Position numbers and translations under genes: made by a program
Notes under the pieces: model-generated
What the model was told of the DNA's origin: nothing
Databases searched by the model: none
Seen by the model: only the letters and a program-made list of their open reading frames with translations
Shown here: positions 32,759 to 41,464 of the stretch, in pieces
How the letters are laid out: every line of letters starts with the position of its first letter
Numbering within the stretch: position 1 is the stretch's first letter
From: Paenibacillus auburnensis
Lineage (GTDB): Bacteria; Bacillota; Bacilli; Paenibacillales; Paenibacillaceae
Direction: 5' to 3'
Assembly (NCBI RefSeq): GCF_927798115.1
Contig: NZ_CAKMMG010000007.1
Span: 62,001 to 126,000, forward strand
DNA length: 64,000 bases

Positions 32759-33649
32759 ATGAAAAAGGTAAAGAAGGTAATTATCCCTGCAGCAGGGTTA
32801 GGAACGCGCTTCCTGCCTGCAACAAAGGCCATGCCTAAGGAAATGCTTCCAATCATCAACAAACCGACCATTCAGTATATCGTGGAAGAAGCTATTGCTT
32901 CCGGTATCGAGGACATCATTATCGTTACTGGTAAAGGAAAGCGGGCGATCGAGGATCACTTCGACAACGCCTTCGAACTGGAGTCCCGCCTGCTGGAAGA
33001 CGGCAAGCTGGAGCTGCTTAAAGAAGTTCAACGTTCCTCTAAAGTAGAAATACACTATATCCGGCAAAAAGAACCAAAGGGTCTCGGACATGCGGTTTGG
33101 TGTGCAAGACGGTTTATCGGAGACGAACCTTTCGGCGTAATGCTGGGGGACGATATCGTAACCGGAAAAACACCATGCCTCAAGCAGCTGATCGATCAAT
33201 ACGAAGAAACACAAAATTCGGTGATCGGGGTTCAGGAGATTCCGGATGAATTCACTAACCGCTACGGGATTATCGAACCGGATCTTCAGGACGGACGGCT
33301 CTACCGGGTAAACAATTTTGTTGAGAAGCCGGCGCTGGGTACAGCACCATCCAATCTGGCGATCATGGGACGCTACGTATTTACTCCAAAAATCTTTAAA
33401 TATCTGGACCTGCAGGAAAAGGGTGCCGGAGGCGAAATCCAGCTCACGGATGCAATCCAGAAGCTGAATCAGAGTGAACGGGTATATGCCTACAACTTTG
33501 ATGGTACGAGATACGATGTCGGCGAACGGCTCGGTTACATTTTGACTACGCTGGAATTTGCACTTCAGAGCGACGACCTGCGCTATCCGGTGATGGATGC
33601 GATGGCGGAATGGCTCAGCAAAGCCGGACAAATCACTCTTAGCAGCTAA
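32759..33649 (+). CDS. galU: UTP-glucose-1-phosphate uridylyltransferase
   Basis: A 296-aa protein with the nucleotidyltransferase signature [22 protein letters not shown] at the N-terminus, then [25 protein letters not shown] and VEKP. It makes UDP-glucose, the donor and precursor for UDP-glucuronate in this cluster. The start follows AGGAGG. It lies 44 bases after the tyrosine kinase gene and 63 before the priming transferase, in one operon. Confidence 0.93.
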   Translation: MKKVKKVIIPAAGLGTRFLPATKAMPKEMLPIINKPTIQYIVEEAIASGIEDIIIVTGKGKRAIEDHFDNAFELESRLLEDGKLELLKEVQRSSKVEIHYIRQKEPKGLGHAVWCARRFIGDEPFGVMLGDDIVTGKTPCLKQLIDQYEETQNSVIGVQEIPDEFTNRYGIIEPDLQDGRLYRVNNFVEKPALGTAPSNLAIMGRYVFTPKIFKYLDLQEKGAGGEIQLTDAIQKLNQSERVYAYNFDGTRYDVGERLGYILTTLEFALQSDDLRYPVMDAMAEWLSKAGQITLSS

Positions 33650-33712
33650 TCCATCTTGCGTTTGTTTTACCAAGTAAATTTGTACCTAAACATTTAGGAG
33701 GAATGAGGAGAA

Positions 33713-34405
33713 ATGAGCATGCAAAAACTGCCGGAAGACTATGAGGCCGTCCTGCCGAAACTTTACATGCTGCATGCCAAAGAAGGAAGTAAAGAAATGG
33801 ATTCCTATCTGGTGATGAAGCGGATTATCGACGTTTTTTTCTCCGCTCTTGGCCTTCTCGTACTACTGCCGCTCTTCGCTCTTGTGGCCATCCTGATCAA
33901 GCTGGAAGACCCCAAAGGCAAAGTGTTCTTCCGGCAAAACCGGGTTGGCAAAGACGAAAAGCTGTTTCCCATGTATAAGTTCAGATCCATGGTCTCCAAT
34001 GCCGAGGAGCTGAAAGCGAATCTGATGGCCTATAACGAAGTGAGCGGTGCTATGTTCAAGATCAAAAATGATCCCCGCATCACACGGATCGGAAGATTTC
34101 TGCGCAAGACTAGTATCGATGAACTGCCTCAGCTCTGGAACGTGCTGATGGGCCATATGAGTCTTGTTGGTCCCCGTCCTCCGCTCGTTGAAGAGGTGGC
34201 GCAGTATACGGATTACGACAAGCAGCGGCTGCTGGTTACACCGGGATGCACAGGATACTGGCAGGTTAACGCCAGAAACAGTGTCGGTTTCGACGAAATG
34301 GTGCAGCTGGATCTGACTTATATCCATATCCGCAGCACGATGCTGGACCTCAAGATCATTTTTAAAACCGGCCTGATGCTGCTCGGTTCCAAAGACGCTT
34401 ATTAA
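33713..34405 (+). CDS. Priming undecaprenyl-phosphate sugar transferase (WcaJ/EpsL family)
   Basis: A 230-aa protein with a single membrane stretch (DVFFSALGLLVLLPLFALVAILI). The family's cytosolic motifs are all present: FFRQNRVGKDEKLFPMYKFRSM, DPRITRIGRFLRKTSIDELPQLWNVLMG and MSLVGPRPP. It moves a sugar-1-phosphate, probably glucose or galactose, onto undecaprenyl phosphate to start the repeat unit. The start follows GAGGAG; ATG 33719 is also possible. Confidence 0.9.
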   Translation: MSMQKLPEDYEAVLPKLYMLHAKEGSKEMDSYLVMKRIIDVFFSALGLLVLLPLFALVAILIKLEDPKGKVFFRQNRVGKDEKLFPMYKFRSMVSNAEELKANLMAYNEVSGAMFKIKNDPRITRIGRFLRKTSIDELPQLWNVLMGHMSLVGPRPPLVEEVAQYTDYDKQRLLVTPGCTGYWQVNARNSVGFDEMVQLDLTYIHIRSTMLDLKIIFKTGLMLLGSKDAY

Positions 34406-34430
34406 AATTATGGGAATTGGGTGATAGCCG

Positions 34431-35366
34431 ATGACTGAGTACGGACACGTCCCTAAGATTTCCATTATTATCTGCACTTATAACAGGTCGGCTTTACTGG
34501 TTAAGACGCTCCAGTCCCTAATCACACTGGAGAACCTGCAGGAGGCTGAGATCATTGTGGTGGATAACAGCTCCACGGATGACTCGGCAGCCGCCATTAA
34601 AGGCTTTATTGAGGCTCATGGTGCAAAAATGGATATCCGTTATCTTCTGGAGCCGGTACAGGGATTGTCGGCGGCCCGGAATGCAGGGATTCTGGCTTCC
34701 AAATCGCAAATCATTGCCTTTCTCGATGATGACGCGATACCTTGCCGGAATTGGATTACCACAATCATCAGTACATTTGATGAAAGGCCGGAAGTCATGG
34801 CCATGGGCGGAAAAGTCGCCCCCATCTTCGAAAGCAAGCGCCCGGACTGGCTGATTAAGCCGTTCGAGCTGCCGTACACTATCGTTGATCTGGGCGGCAA
34901 GGTCAGGGAATATCCGAAGCGGTTGCATCCTTGCGGAGCCAATATGGCGATGCGCAAACCCGCGTTCAATATCAGCCTGTTCCCGCTGGATCTCGGAAGA
35001 AAAGGGGATTCCCTTATCTCCGGTGAAGAGACGTGGCTGTTCGGCCAACTGCAGAAAGAAGGGCACACCATCCTTTATCATCCGCAGATGGCTGTTGAGC
35101 ATTTCGTAGCGGCAGGGCGCCTGACGGAAGATTGGATTATGAAAAGGTATTACAGTCAAGGCATCTCCAACGCCATGAAAAGCGAAGGGGTAAAAGGAAA
35201 TCTGCTCCTGCTCGGAAAGACAGCCGCCAAAGTAGTGTATATCCTGGCGGACTCGGTACTATCCAGAAGCCAGGGCAGAAAACTTTTGAACAAGTGCCGG
35301 CTGGAGAGTATTCGTGGAACTCTTCATATGTTCTGGAACCGGAAGAGGGAATCTGCAGCGGGGTGA
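34431..35366 (+). CDS. Family 2 glycosyltransferase
   Basis: A 311-aa GT-A enzyme. It has SIIICTYNRSALLVKTL at the N-terminus, VVDNSSTDDS, ARNAGI and the DXD motif in AFLDDDAIP. GEETWLFGQL probably holds the catalytic base. It adds one sugar in assembly of the lipid-linked repeat unit at the inner face of the membrane; donor and linkage are unknown. The start follows GGGTGA. It lies 25 bases after the priming transferase. Confidence 0.85.
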   Translation: MTEYGHVPKISIIICTYNRSALLVKTLQSLITLENLQEAEIIVVDNSSTDDSAAAIKGFIEAHGAKMDIRYLLEPVQGLSAARNAGILASKSQIIAFLDDDAIPCRNWITTIISTFDERPEVMAMGGKVAPIFESKRPDWLIKPFELPYTIVDLGGKVREYPKRLHPCGANMAMRKPAFNISLFPLDLGRKGDSLISGEETWLFGQLQKEGHTILYHPQMAVEHFVAAGRLTEDWIMKRYYSQGISNAMKSEGVKGNLLLLGKTAAKVVYILADSVLSRSQGRKLLNKCRLESIRGTLHMFWNRKRESAAG

Positions 35367-35375
35367 GGGAAGACA

Positions 35376-36689
35376 ATGACTAATTTTGAGTGGGGCTCCA
35401 AAATGAACGCTTTGCCATACGGAATGCTCTACCTCGTGTCCGCACTGTTCCTGGGGACAGCGGTCATTTACCAGCCGGCAATTGCGGTAGCGGCCGTACT
35501 CCTGATTATTTTGCTGGTTGTCTCCATTTCACGACCCGAACTGATCAGTTATTTCGTTCTGCTGACGACGGCCATCTCCATCAATTTCCTGTACGACGGC
35601 AGCATGTTCGGAATTGAAATCCTCTCGCTCTACAAGCTGGTGATCCTGGTACTTCTGGTGCCCTGCATTCTGGTAAACGGACTGAAGTTCAAGCTTAGTC
35701 CTCCCCTATGGGCCATGCTGGGACTGGTATTTATCACCTTCGGCTTCTCCATCTGGCTGCCGGAGATGAGCTCCTCGATTGCCGCAAAAGCCTTCATCGG
35801 ATTATCGCTTCCCTTCGTATTTCTCCTGATCAACTGGAAGAAAGAGGTGGCTGAGAAGCAAATCCGCATCATCGCCATGCTGCCGCTGGTAAGTGTGCTT
35901 GCGGGAGTGCTGCTGCAGGTGGCTCACCTGCATGCTTTTCTCGACATCGAGTTCACGGGCGCTGTACGGATACAGGGGGCGAACATTCCGGCGCATTTGG
36001 CGATGCTGGCCTTCATGGGTATAGGCATTTCATTTATTGAGATTAAACGCAGTCCGCAGCATATCCGTTATTTCTACATCATGCTGGCGCTGAACTTTCT
36101 GATTCTGATCGGAACAGGAACGCGCGGACCTATATTAGCCCTGGTGCTGATGATTCTCTATTATTTCTACGACATCTCACGCCAGTACTTAAAAGGCAAA
36201 ACGCAGTATCTGATTCCACTGCTATGTTCAGTGATGTTGATCTTCTCGGCAGTTTATCTGCAGCTGGATAACATCAAGAAGCGTTCCTTTGAACGGACAA
36301 CTGAAACGGGGGTTGACCTGTCGGGGCGGGCGGAGGCCTGGGAGTACTTCCTGAATAAAGTGGCAGATTCCCCTTGGTCAGGAAGAGGACTGGGAGCAGT
36401 TACGGTCGCGAATGACGGGACGCTCTATAAAGGCTTTGTTGTTCCGCATAATGAGTACATCCGGTTTTACTTCGATGGAGGGTATATCGGCGCTATACTG
36501 CTGCTGCTTTCCTTATTGGCTGTGTTTCTTCTGGTTTACAGAGCTTTGGCACCGCCGGTCAAACCTTACTATCTGCTCTTTATAGCAGCGTTTCTTATTT
36601 ATTCTTTCTCCGACAACACGCTGTCGACGGTCCAATCCATTATTCCGTTCTGTTGGTACCTGAACTGCCTGTATCGATCTTCACAGTAG
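35376..36689 (+). CDS. O-antigen ligase / Wzy-like polymerase 1
   Basis: A 437-aa membrane protein with about eleven or twelve hydrophobic segments. A large extracytoplasmic loop includes LSGRAEAWEYFLNKVADSPWSGRGLGA and VVPHNEYIRFYFDGG, the Wzy_C-type signature (R..W...... P..G.G....HN.Y). It probably polymerises repeat units or ligates the polymer outside the membrane. ATG 35403 is an alternative start. A second protein of the same kind lies at 37521, so one may polymerise and the other ligate or anchor. Confidence 0.82.
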   Translation: MTNFEWGSKMNALPYGMLYLVSALFLGTAVIYQPAIAVAAVLLIILLVVSISRPELISYFVLLTTAISINFLYDGSMFGIEILSLYKLVILVLLVPCILVNGLKFKLSPPLWAMLGLVFITFGFSIWLPEMSSSIAAKAFIGLSLPFVFLLINWKKEVAEKQIRIIAMLPLVSVLAGVLLQVAHLHAFLDIEFTGAVRIQGANIPAHLAMLAFMGIGISFIEIKRSPQHIRYFYIMLALNFLILIGTGTRGPILALVLMILYYFYDISRQYLKGKTQYLIPLLCSVMLIFSAVYLQLDNIKKRSFERTTETGVDLSGRAEAWEYFLNKVADSPWSGRGLGAVTVANDGTLYKGFVVPHNEYIRFYFDGGYIGAILLLLSLLAVFLLVYRALAPPVKPYYLLFIAAFLIYSFSDNTLSTVQSIIPFCWYLNCLYRSSQ

Positions 36690-36718
36690 GCCGACTCCCC
36701 ACAAAAAGAAGTGATACG

Positions 36719-37492
36719 ATGAACCAAGTTAACATGTTCGATGTCAATTTCGATAATTATGATTTCATGGATTTGCTTGAATATATCGACAAAACGATTC
36801 AGGAAAGGAATCAGTCCTACATCCTGACCTGCAACGTCGATCATGTGATCAAGCTCCGTAAGGACAAAGAGTTCCAGACTGTTTATTCCGAAGCAGGCGC
36901 TGTAGTCGCAGACGGAATGCCGCTGATCTGGGCTTCCAAAATGCTCGGCAAACCGCTGAAGCAGAAAGTATCCGGCGCGGATCTCTTCAGCCGTCTGGGC
37001 AATGCCTTCGAGCAGAGGAAATACCGCCTGTTCTTCCTGGGCTCAGCAGAAGGTGTACCGGAGCGGGCTACTCAGAATCTAAAAGCGTCTTATCCGGATA
37101 TGAACATCGTCGGCTGCTATTCCCCTTCTTATGGCTTCGAGCATAACGAAGAGGAGAACCGGCGTATTATCCAGATGCTGACCGACAGCCGGCCGGATAT
37201 CGTATTTGTCGGTGTGGGTGCGCCGAAGCAGGAGAAATGGATTTACCGCCATTACACCTCTTATCAGGCGCCGATCTCGATCGGCGTGGGCGCTACCTTC
37301 GACTTTCTCTCCGGTTCGGTAAAGCGGGCGCCGAACTTTATGCAAAAGACAGGGCTCGAATGGTTCTGGCGGCTTAGCCAGGAGCCGGGACGGCTCTGGA
37401 AAAGATATCTTGTAGACGATGCCCAATTCCTAGTCCTGCTGCTCAAAGAGCTGCGCAAGAAGGATAAAGTGAAGGGCAGCAGTCTTGAATGA
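36719..37492 (+). CDS. WecG/TagA/CpsF-family glycosyltransferase (GT26)
   Basis: About 257 residues from ATG 36719; an upstream in-frame codon at 36653 lies inside the preceding gene and lacks a site. Motifs: CNVDHVIKLRKD, VVADGMPLIWASK, KVSGADLFSRL, FLGSAEG and VFVGVGAPKQEKWI. Its relatives transfer N-acetylmannosamine or N-acetylmannosaminuronate (or glucose) to a lipid-linked sugar at the membrane. Here it probably adds the second sugar of the repeat unit. It starts 29 bases after the upstream gene. Confidence 0.88.
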   Translation: MNQVNMFDVNFDNYDFMDLLEYIDKTIQERNQSYILTCNVDHVIKLRKDKEFQTVYSEAGAVVADGMPLIWASKMLGKPLKQKVSGADLFSRLGNAFEQRKYRLFFLGSAEGVPERATQNLKASYPDMNIVGCYSPSYGFEHNEEENRRIIQMLTDSRPDIVFVGVGAPKQEKWIYRHYTSYQAPISIGVGATFDFLSGSVKRAPNFMQKTGLEWFWRLSQEPGRLWKRYLVDDAQFLVLLLKELRKKDKVKGSSLE

Positions 37493-37520
37493 ATGACCGG
37501 AGCGGAGGTGGGAAAAGAAG

Positions 37521-39014
37521 ATGACGGACCAGAATGAAAGCAGCTTGACGCTGCCATCCCTGACAGCGGTAAGATCGGGAGCGGTGATGGCGCTGATATG
37601 TGCCATATGCCTTGGCCTTCCGCTGATGATCGGGTTCGCCAGTGCGAAACTCAGTGCTTCCAACAGCCTGCAGGGCGTGGTTCTGGCGGGGATTCTCTTT
37701 CCCGCCTTCCTGCTGGCGCTGGTGAAGCCGAAGCAGCTGCTCACCTACACACTGCTCGTATGGGCGGTGGCTCCGGAGCTGAGGCGTATCGCTGACTGGT
37801 CGGAGGGCGTGTACCATTCCGTATCACTGCTCAGTCTGGCACCGCTGCTGACGGGTGCACTGCTTGCGGTTCCGGTGCTCAGGGAGATTCACCGGATCCG
37901 CAAATCCTCCACCCGGATCATCCTGCTGTTCTCGGTTGCCCTGGCCTACGGTGCACTGATCGGCCTGGCCAAGAACGGCATAGGTTCAGTGTACGATCTG
38001 GCGAATTACATCGTACCGCTACTGCTGATTCCATTCTTTGCAGTCACGCGGTTCAATCCAAAAGATATTGACCGGCTGCTGTACTCTTTTGCCAACATAG
38101 CAGTGCTGGTCGCCGTTTACGGTATCGTTCAATATCTGACCGTTCCGCCATGGGATGCCTTCTGGATGCGGAACGCCGATATGATGTCCATCGGAACTCC
38201 GTATCCTTTGGAAATCCGGGTCTTCTCCACACTGAATTCACCCGGGCCGGCTGCAACCTTCCTGGTGTTCGCACTGGTGCCGATGATTCTGGAGAAGAGA
38301 TGGCAAGGCACACTGCGCTGGATCGGCGTACTGCTCGTAGTGATCTGCCTGCTGACCACTCTGGTCCGCTCCGCCTGGCTGGTGATGCTGGTGATGCTGC
38401 TGGTCTACATCGGCTCCTCGCCTTCGAAGGGCAAGTGGAAGGCACTGCTCCAGCTGGCCTTTGTAGCAGCAGCACTGTTCTGGATCGTGCCGAAGCTTCC
38501 GGGTGCAGAGGGGCTGGTCGCCCGGATGGAGACACTGACCTCTGTGCAGGAAGACCACTCCTATAACGAACGGCTCAGCCTCTGGCAGAACATGCTGCCG
38601 ATGGTCGCATCCAACCCGGTGGGTCAGGGAATCGGCAGTGTAGGGCAAGGAACCAAGATAGGCAACGGAGGAGAACTCGGGGAATACGGCAATATGGATA
38701 ACGGGTTTATCGCATTGCTGCTTACCTTTGGAGTGTTGGGTGCTTTGTTCTTCTTCGGTGCACTCGGCGCAGTTATTAAACAAATTGTCAGCCGGGTAAC
38801 GAGCAAGGACAGTCTCCAGCCTTATGCCAGGCTGTCGCTGGCCGCATGGACGGGAGCGGTAGTCAGCCTGGTATCGGACAACGGCTTCCCAGGACTTAAA
38901 GGATATCTGATCTGGATGCTGATTGGCCTGGGCCTTGGCGCTAAAGAGATTATTGAGAGCAGAAAGAAGGGGACACCACATGCAGCAGTTGAACGCGAAA
39001 TCACTTCCCACTAG
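37521..39014 (+). CDS. O-antigen ligase / Wzy-like polymerase 2
   Basis: A 497-aa membrane protein with about twelve hydrophobic segments. The periplasmic-type loop holds SYNERLSLWQNMLPMVASNPVGQGIGSVG and GNMDNGFIALLLTFG, again the Wzy_C/WaaL signature with Arg, Trp and GxG. It has a signal-like first TM segment at ALICAICLGLPLMIGFA. It is unlikely to be redundant with the 35376 protein because their sequences differ strongly. The start follows GGAGGTGGG. The flippase gene overlaps its end by 35 bases. Confidence 0.8.
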   Translation: MTDQNESSLTLPSLTAVRSGAVMALICAICLGLPLMIGFASAKLSASNSLQGVVLAGILFPAFLLALVKPKQLLTYTLLVWAVAPELRRIADWSEGVYHSVSLLSLAPLLTGALLAVPVLREIHRIRKSSTRIILLFSVALAYGALIGLAKNGIGSVYDLANYIVPLLLIPFFAVTRFNPKDIDRLLYSFANIAVLVAVYGIVQYLTVPPWDAFWMRNADMMSIGTPYPLEIRVFSTLNSPGPAATFLVFALVPMILEKRWQGTLRWIGVLLVVICLLTTLVRSAWLVMLVMLLVYIGSSPSKGKWKALLQLAFVAAALFWIVPKLPGAEGLVARMETLTSVQEDHSYNERLSLWQNMLPMVASNPVGQGIGSVGQGTKIGNGGELGEYGNMDNGFIALLLTFGVLGALFFFGALGAVIKQIVSRVTSKDSLQPYARLSLAAWTGAVVSLVSDNGFPGLKGYLIWMLIGLGLGAKEIIESRKKGTPHAAVEREITSH

Positions 39015-40365
39015 CACAGTCTGGTCCTCGCTCAAGAGCTTTACGAAGAGCAAGAACAACAGCTCTGCCGCCGTAAAAACGATGATGGTCAGCGTACTGA
39101 TCCTGCTGGTCAATATGCTGACCGGTGTGCTGACCGCCCGCTACTTAGGCCCGACAGGCCGCGGGGAACAGACGGCTATGGTGAACTGGTCGCAGTTTCT
39201 GGCGTTCAGTATGAGTTTTGGTATTCCCTCGGCACTGATCTACAACGCTAAGAAGAACCCGGATGAAGCCGGAGTGCTGTACCGGGTGGCGCTGTTAATC
39301 GGGCTCGGGTTCGGGGTGGCAGCAACGACGGTAGGTATTCTGGTCTTGCCGTACTGGCTGAAATCCTTTAGCCCGGACGTGGTCCTGTTTGCACAGGTGT
39401 CCATGATTCTATGCCCACTGATTGTGCTCTCACAGGTCAATAATGCAGCCTTTCAATTCAGAGGGGATTACAAAACCTTCAACCTGCTGCGTTATCTGAT
39501 TCCGCTTCTGACGCTTGCAGCGATCGGGATCCTGATCCTTACCGGCAGCATGAATCCATTTACTACCGCACTGGCCTATCTGGTTCCGTCGGTTCCGCTG
39601 TTCATCTGGATGACGATCTCGCTGCTCCGTACCTACAAGGTAAAGATGAAAGATACTTACCTGAATTTCAAAAGATTGTTCACCTACGGGCTCGGCTCTT
39701 ACGGCAATGACCTGCTCGGCCAGTTCTCCTACTATATTGACCAGATCATTATCGCCGGCCTGCTGCGGCCAGCCGATCTGGGGCTGTATGCGGTCGCGGT
39801 GAGCCTGTCGCGGATGGTCAACTTCTTCTCAAATTCGATCACAGTGGTGCTGTTCCCGAAAGCTTCCGAGCTATCGAAGGATGAGGCGATTGCGCTGACC
39901 TTCAAAGCTTTCCGGATCAGCACCACCTGCACCCTGCTCGGTGCGCTGTTCCTGATGCTGGTGGCCCCTTTCGTAATTCCGCTGCTGTACGGCAAAGATT
40001 TTAACACAGCACTGACTGTGTTCCGCCTGCTGTTGCTGGAAGTAACGATCAGCGGAGGCACACTGATTCTGGCTCAGGTGTTTATGGCGCTCGGCAAACC
40101 GAAGTTTGTTTCCATCCTTCAGGGGGTGGGCCTGATCCTGGTGATCCCGCTGCTCTTCCTGCTGGTGCCGAAGTTCGGATTGTTCGGAGCAGGGGTAGCG
40201 ATGCTCTCCTCTTCAGTGCTTCGCTTCTTGTTCATCATTCTTAATATCAGATATAACCTGAAAGTCAAGCTGCCCCGCCTGTTGATCAACGGGGATGACA
40301 TTCAGTGGATGAAGACGACGATGAATTCCTATATTCGCAAAAAACCTATGGATACGAGCAGTTGA
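38980..40365 (+). CDS. Wzx-type polysaccharide flippase (MOP superfamily)
   Basis: About 461 residues from ATG 38980; an earlier in-frame codon at 38923 lies deeper in the upstream gene. It has twelve to fourteen membrane segments, with the N-terminal signature GVLTARYLGPTGRGEQTAMVNW and the mid-protein FTYGLGSYGNDLLGQFSYYIDQIIIAGLL typical of polysaccharide flippases. It moves the undecaprenyl-linked repeat unit to the outer leaflet for polymerisation. It ends the first block of the cluster; a 155-nt structured element follows before the next gene. Confidence 0.87.
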   Translation: MQQLNAKSLPTSTVWSSLKSFTKSKNNSSAAVKTMMVSVLILLVNMLTGVLTARYLGPTGRGEQTAMVNWSQFLAFSMSFGIPSALIYNAKKNPDEAGVLYRVALLIGLGFGVAATTVGILVLPYWLKSFSPDVVLFAQVSMILCPLIVLSQVNNAAFQFRGDYKTFNLLRYLIPLLTLAAIGILILTGSMNPFTTALAYLVPSVPLFIWMTISLLRTYKVKMKDTYLNFKRLFTYGLGSYGNDLLGQFSYYIDQIIIAGLLRPADLGLYAVAVSLSRMVNFFSNSITVVLFPKASELSKDEAIALTFKAFRISTTCTLLGALFLMLVAPFVIPLLYGKDFNTALTVFRLLLLEVTISGGTLILAQVFMALGKPKFVSILQGVGLILVIPLLFLLVPKFGLFGAGVAMLSSSVLRFLFIILNIRYNLKVKLPRLLINGDDIQWMKTTMNSYIRKKPMDTSS

Positions 40366-40426
40366 GAATTTTTACAGCGAGCAGAGGACACGATGCGAGC
40401 TACTAACTGCTAAACAAAACAAGGGA

Positions 40427-40581
40427 CGGTGCCAGAGGAGCGAAGAGAAAGTTTGGAGCTGTAGAAGCGTTAGCGTTCGCCTTTGTCTTCTGATTTCAAC
40501 CGCAGCCGCGGTTCAATCAGGAAATCAGAAGACAACAGCGATCGAAAGCCCAAATCTTTCTCGCAGCGACGACAGACACCG
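40427..40581 (+). ncRNA. 155-nt structured element, copy A (within eps cluster)
   Basis: It matches the 155-nt element at 46520-46674 in length and fold. Stems: closing CGGTG (40427-40431) with CACCG (40577-40581); GAGAAAG.TTTGG near 40445 with CCAAA.CTTTCTC near 40550; GTCTTCTGATTT with AAATCAGAAGAC; and the terminal hairpin AACCGC/GCGGTT. Several stems differ between the copies yet stay paired, as expected for a conserved RNA structure. It lies between the flippase and the next glycosyltransferase gene, 28 bases before ATG 40610. It could be a regulatory leader (for example antitermination) or a dispersed genomic repeat. Confidence 0.65.
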
Positions 40582-40609
40582 GACCAAACCAGCAAAGGAG
40601 GAGACCTTC

Positions 40610-41464
40610 ATGGATTCAGTGACAAGCGTGCTTGGCGGCCCGGGCAGTTACCCGATTTCGGCTGTCATCATTGCTCAGGATGACGAAGTTCGCATATCCA
40701 AAGCAATTCAGTCCTGCCGACTATTCGCCGATGAGGTGGTTGTAATCGACGGAGGGAGTAAAGACGGGACGGTGCAGCTGGCCGAAAGCCTGGACTGCCG
40801 GGTGTACGTCAACCCATGGCCCGGATATGCCAAACAAAGGGAATTCGGGGTGGAACGCGCCGTCCATGATTGGGTCTTCCTGATTGATACCGATGAAGTG
40901 GTCAGCGATGAGCTGGCCCAGGATATTCTGCAGCGTAAGCCGGCCCTGACGGACAGGGCTGTGGCGTACTCGCTATACCGGATCGGAGATTTCCTGGGCA
41001 GATGGCTGGACAAAGGAGAATACCTGGTGCGTCTGTACAACCGCAAGGAGTACGGCATCCGCAACTCCCTGGTGCATGAAATGCCGGAGGTTGAAGAAGA
41101 GCGGACAGTCCGCCTGAATGGAATTCTCTGGCACCAGGGCTTTCGGAGCATCAATGACCACGTGGCCCGCTTTAACAAATACACCGATCTGGAGGCTCAA
41201 AGCGCTTTTGCCAGCGGTAAGCCGTTTAAGATGAGAAATCTGCTGCTGCGGCCGCCGGCACGGTTCCTGCAGAAATATTTCCTGCACGGTTTGTTCAAAA
41301 AAGGCATTTCGGGATTCGCGGTATCCGTATTCTGGGTGATGTATGAATTCATGGTCGGCTTCAAGCATTACGAATTAACAAGCTCCAGCAAGCTGGCCCG
41401 GCACAACGCACAGGGTCAGGCGGAGAAAGAAAAGAAAGGGGAGCGAAGCTATGCCGTACAGTGA
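40610..41464 (+). CDS. Family 2 glycosyltransferase (WaaE/KdtX-like)
   Basis: A 284-aa enzyme with SAVIIAQDDEVRI, DEVVVIDGGSKDGT and FLIDTDEVVSDEL (DxD), a layout typical of the WaaE beta-1,4-glucosyltransferase-like group. The C-terminal part has a long hydrophobic/aromatic helix (GISGFAVSVFWVMYEFMVGFKHYE) that may dock on the membrane. It adds one sugar to the repeat unit. The start follows AAAGGAGGAG. Its last 14 bases overlap the next gene, showing translational coupling. Confidence 0.85.
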   Translation: MDSVTSVLGGPGSYPISAVIIAQDDEVRISKAIQSCRLFADEVVVIDGGSKDGTVQLAESLDCRVYVNPWPGYAKQREFGVERAVHDWVFLIDTDEVVSDELAQDILQRKPALTDRAVAYSLYRIGDFLGRWLDKGEYLVRLYNRKEYGIRNSLVHEMPEVEEERTVRLNGILWHQGFRSINDHVARFNKYTDLEAQSAFASGKPFKMRNLLLRPPARFLQKYFLHGLFKKGISGFAVSVFWVMYEFMVGFKHYELTSSSKLARHNAQGQAEKEKKGERSYAVQ

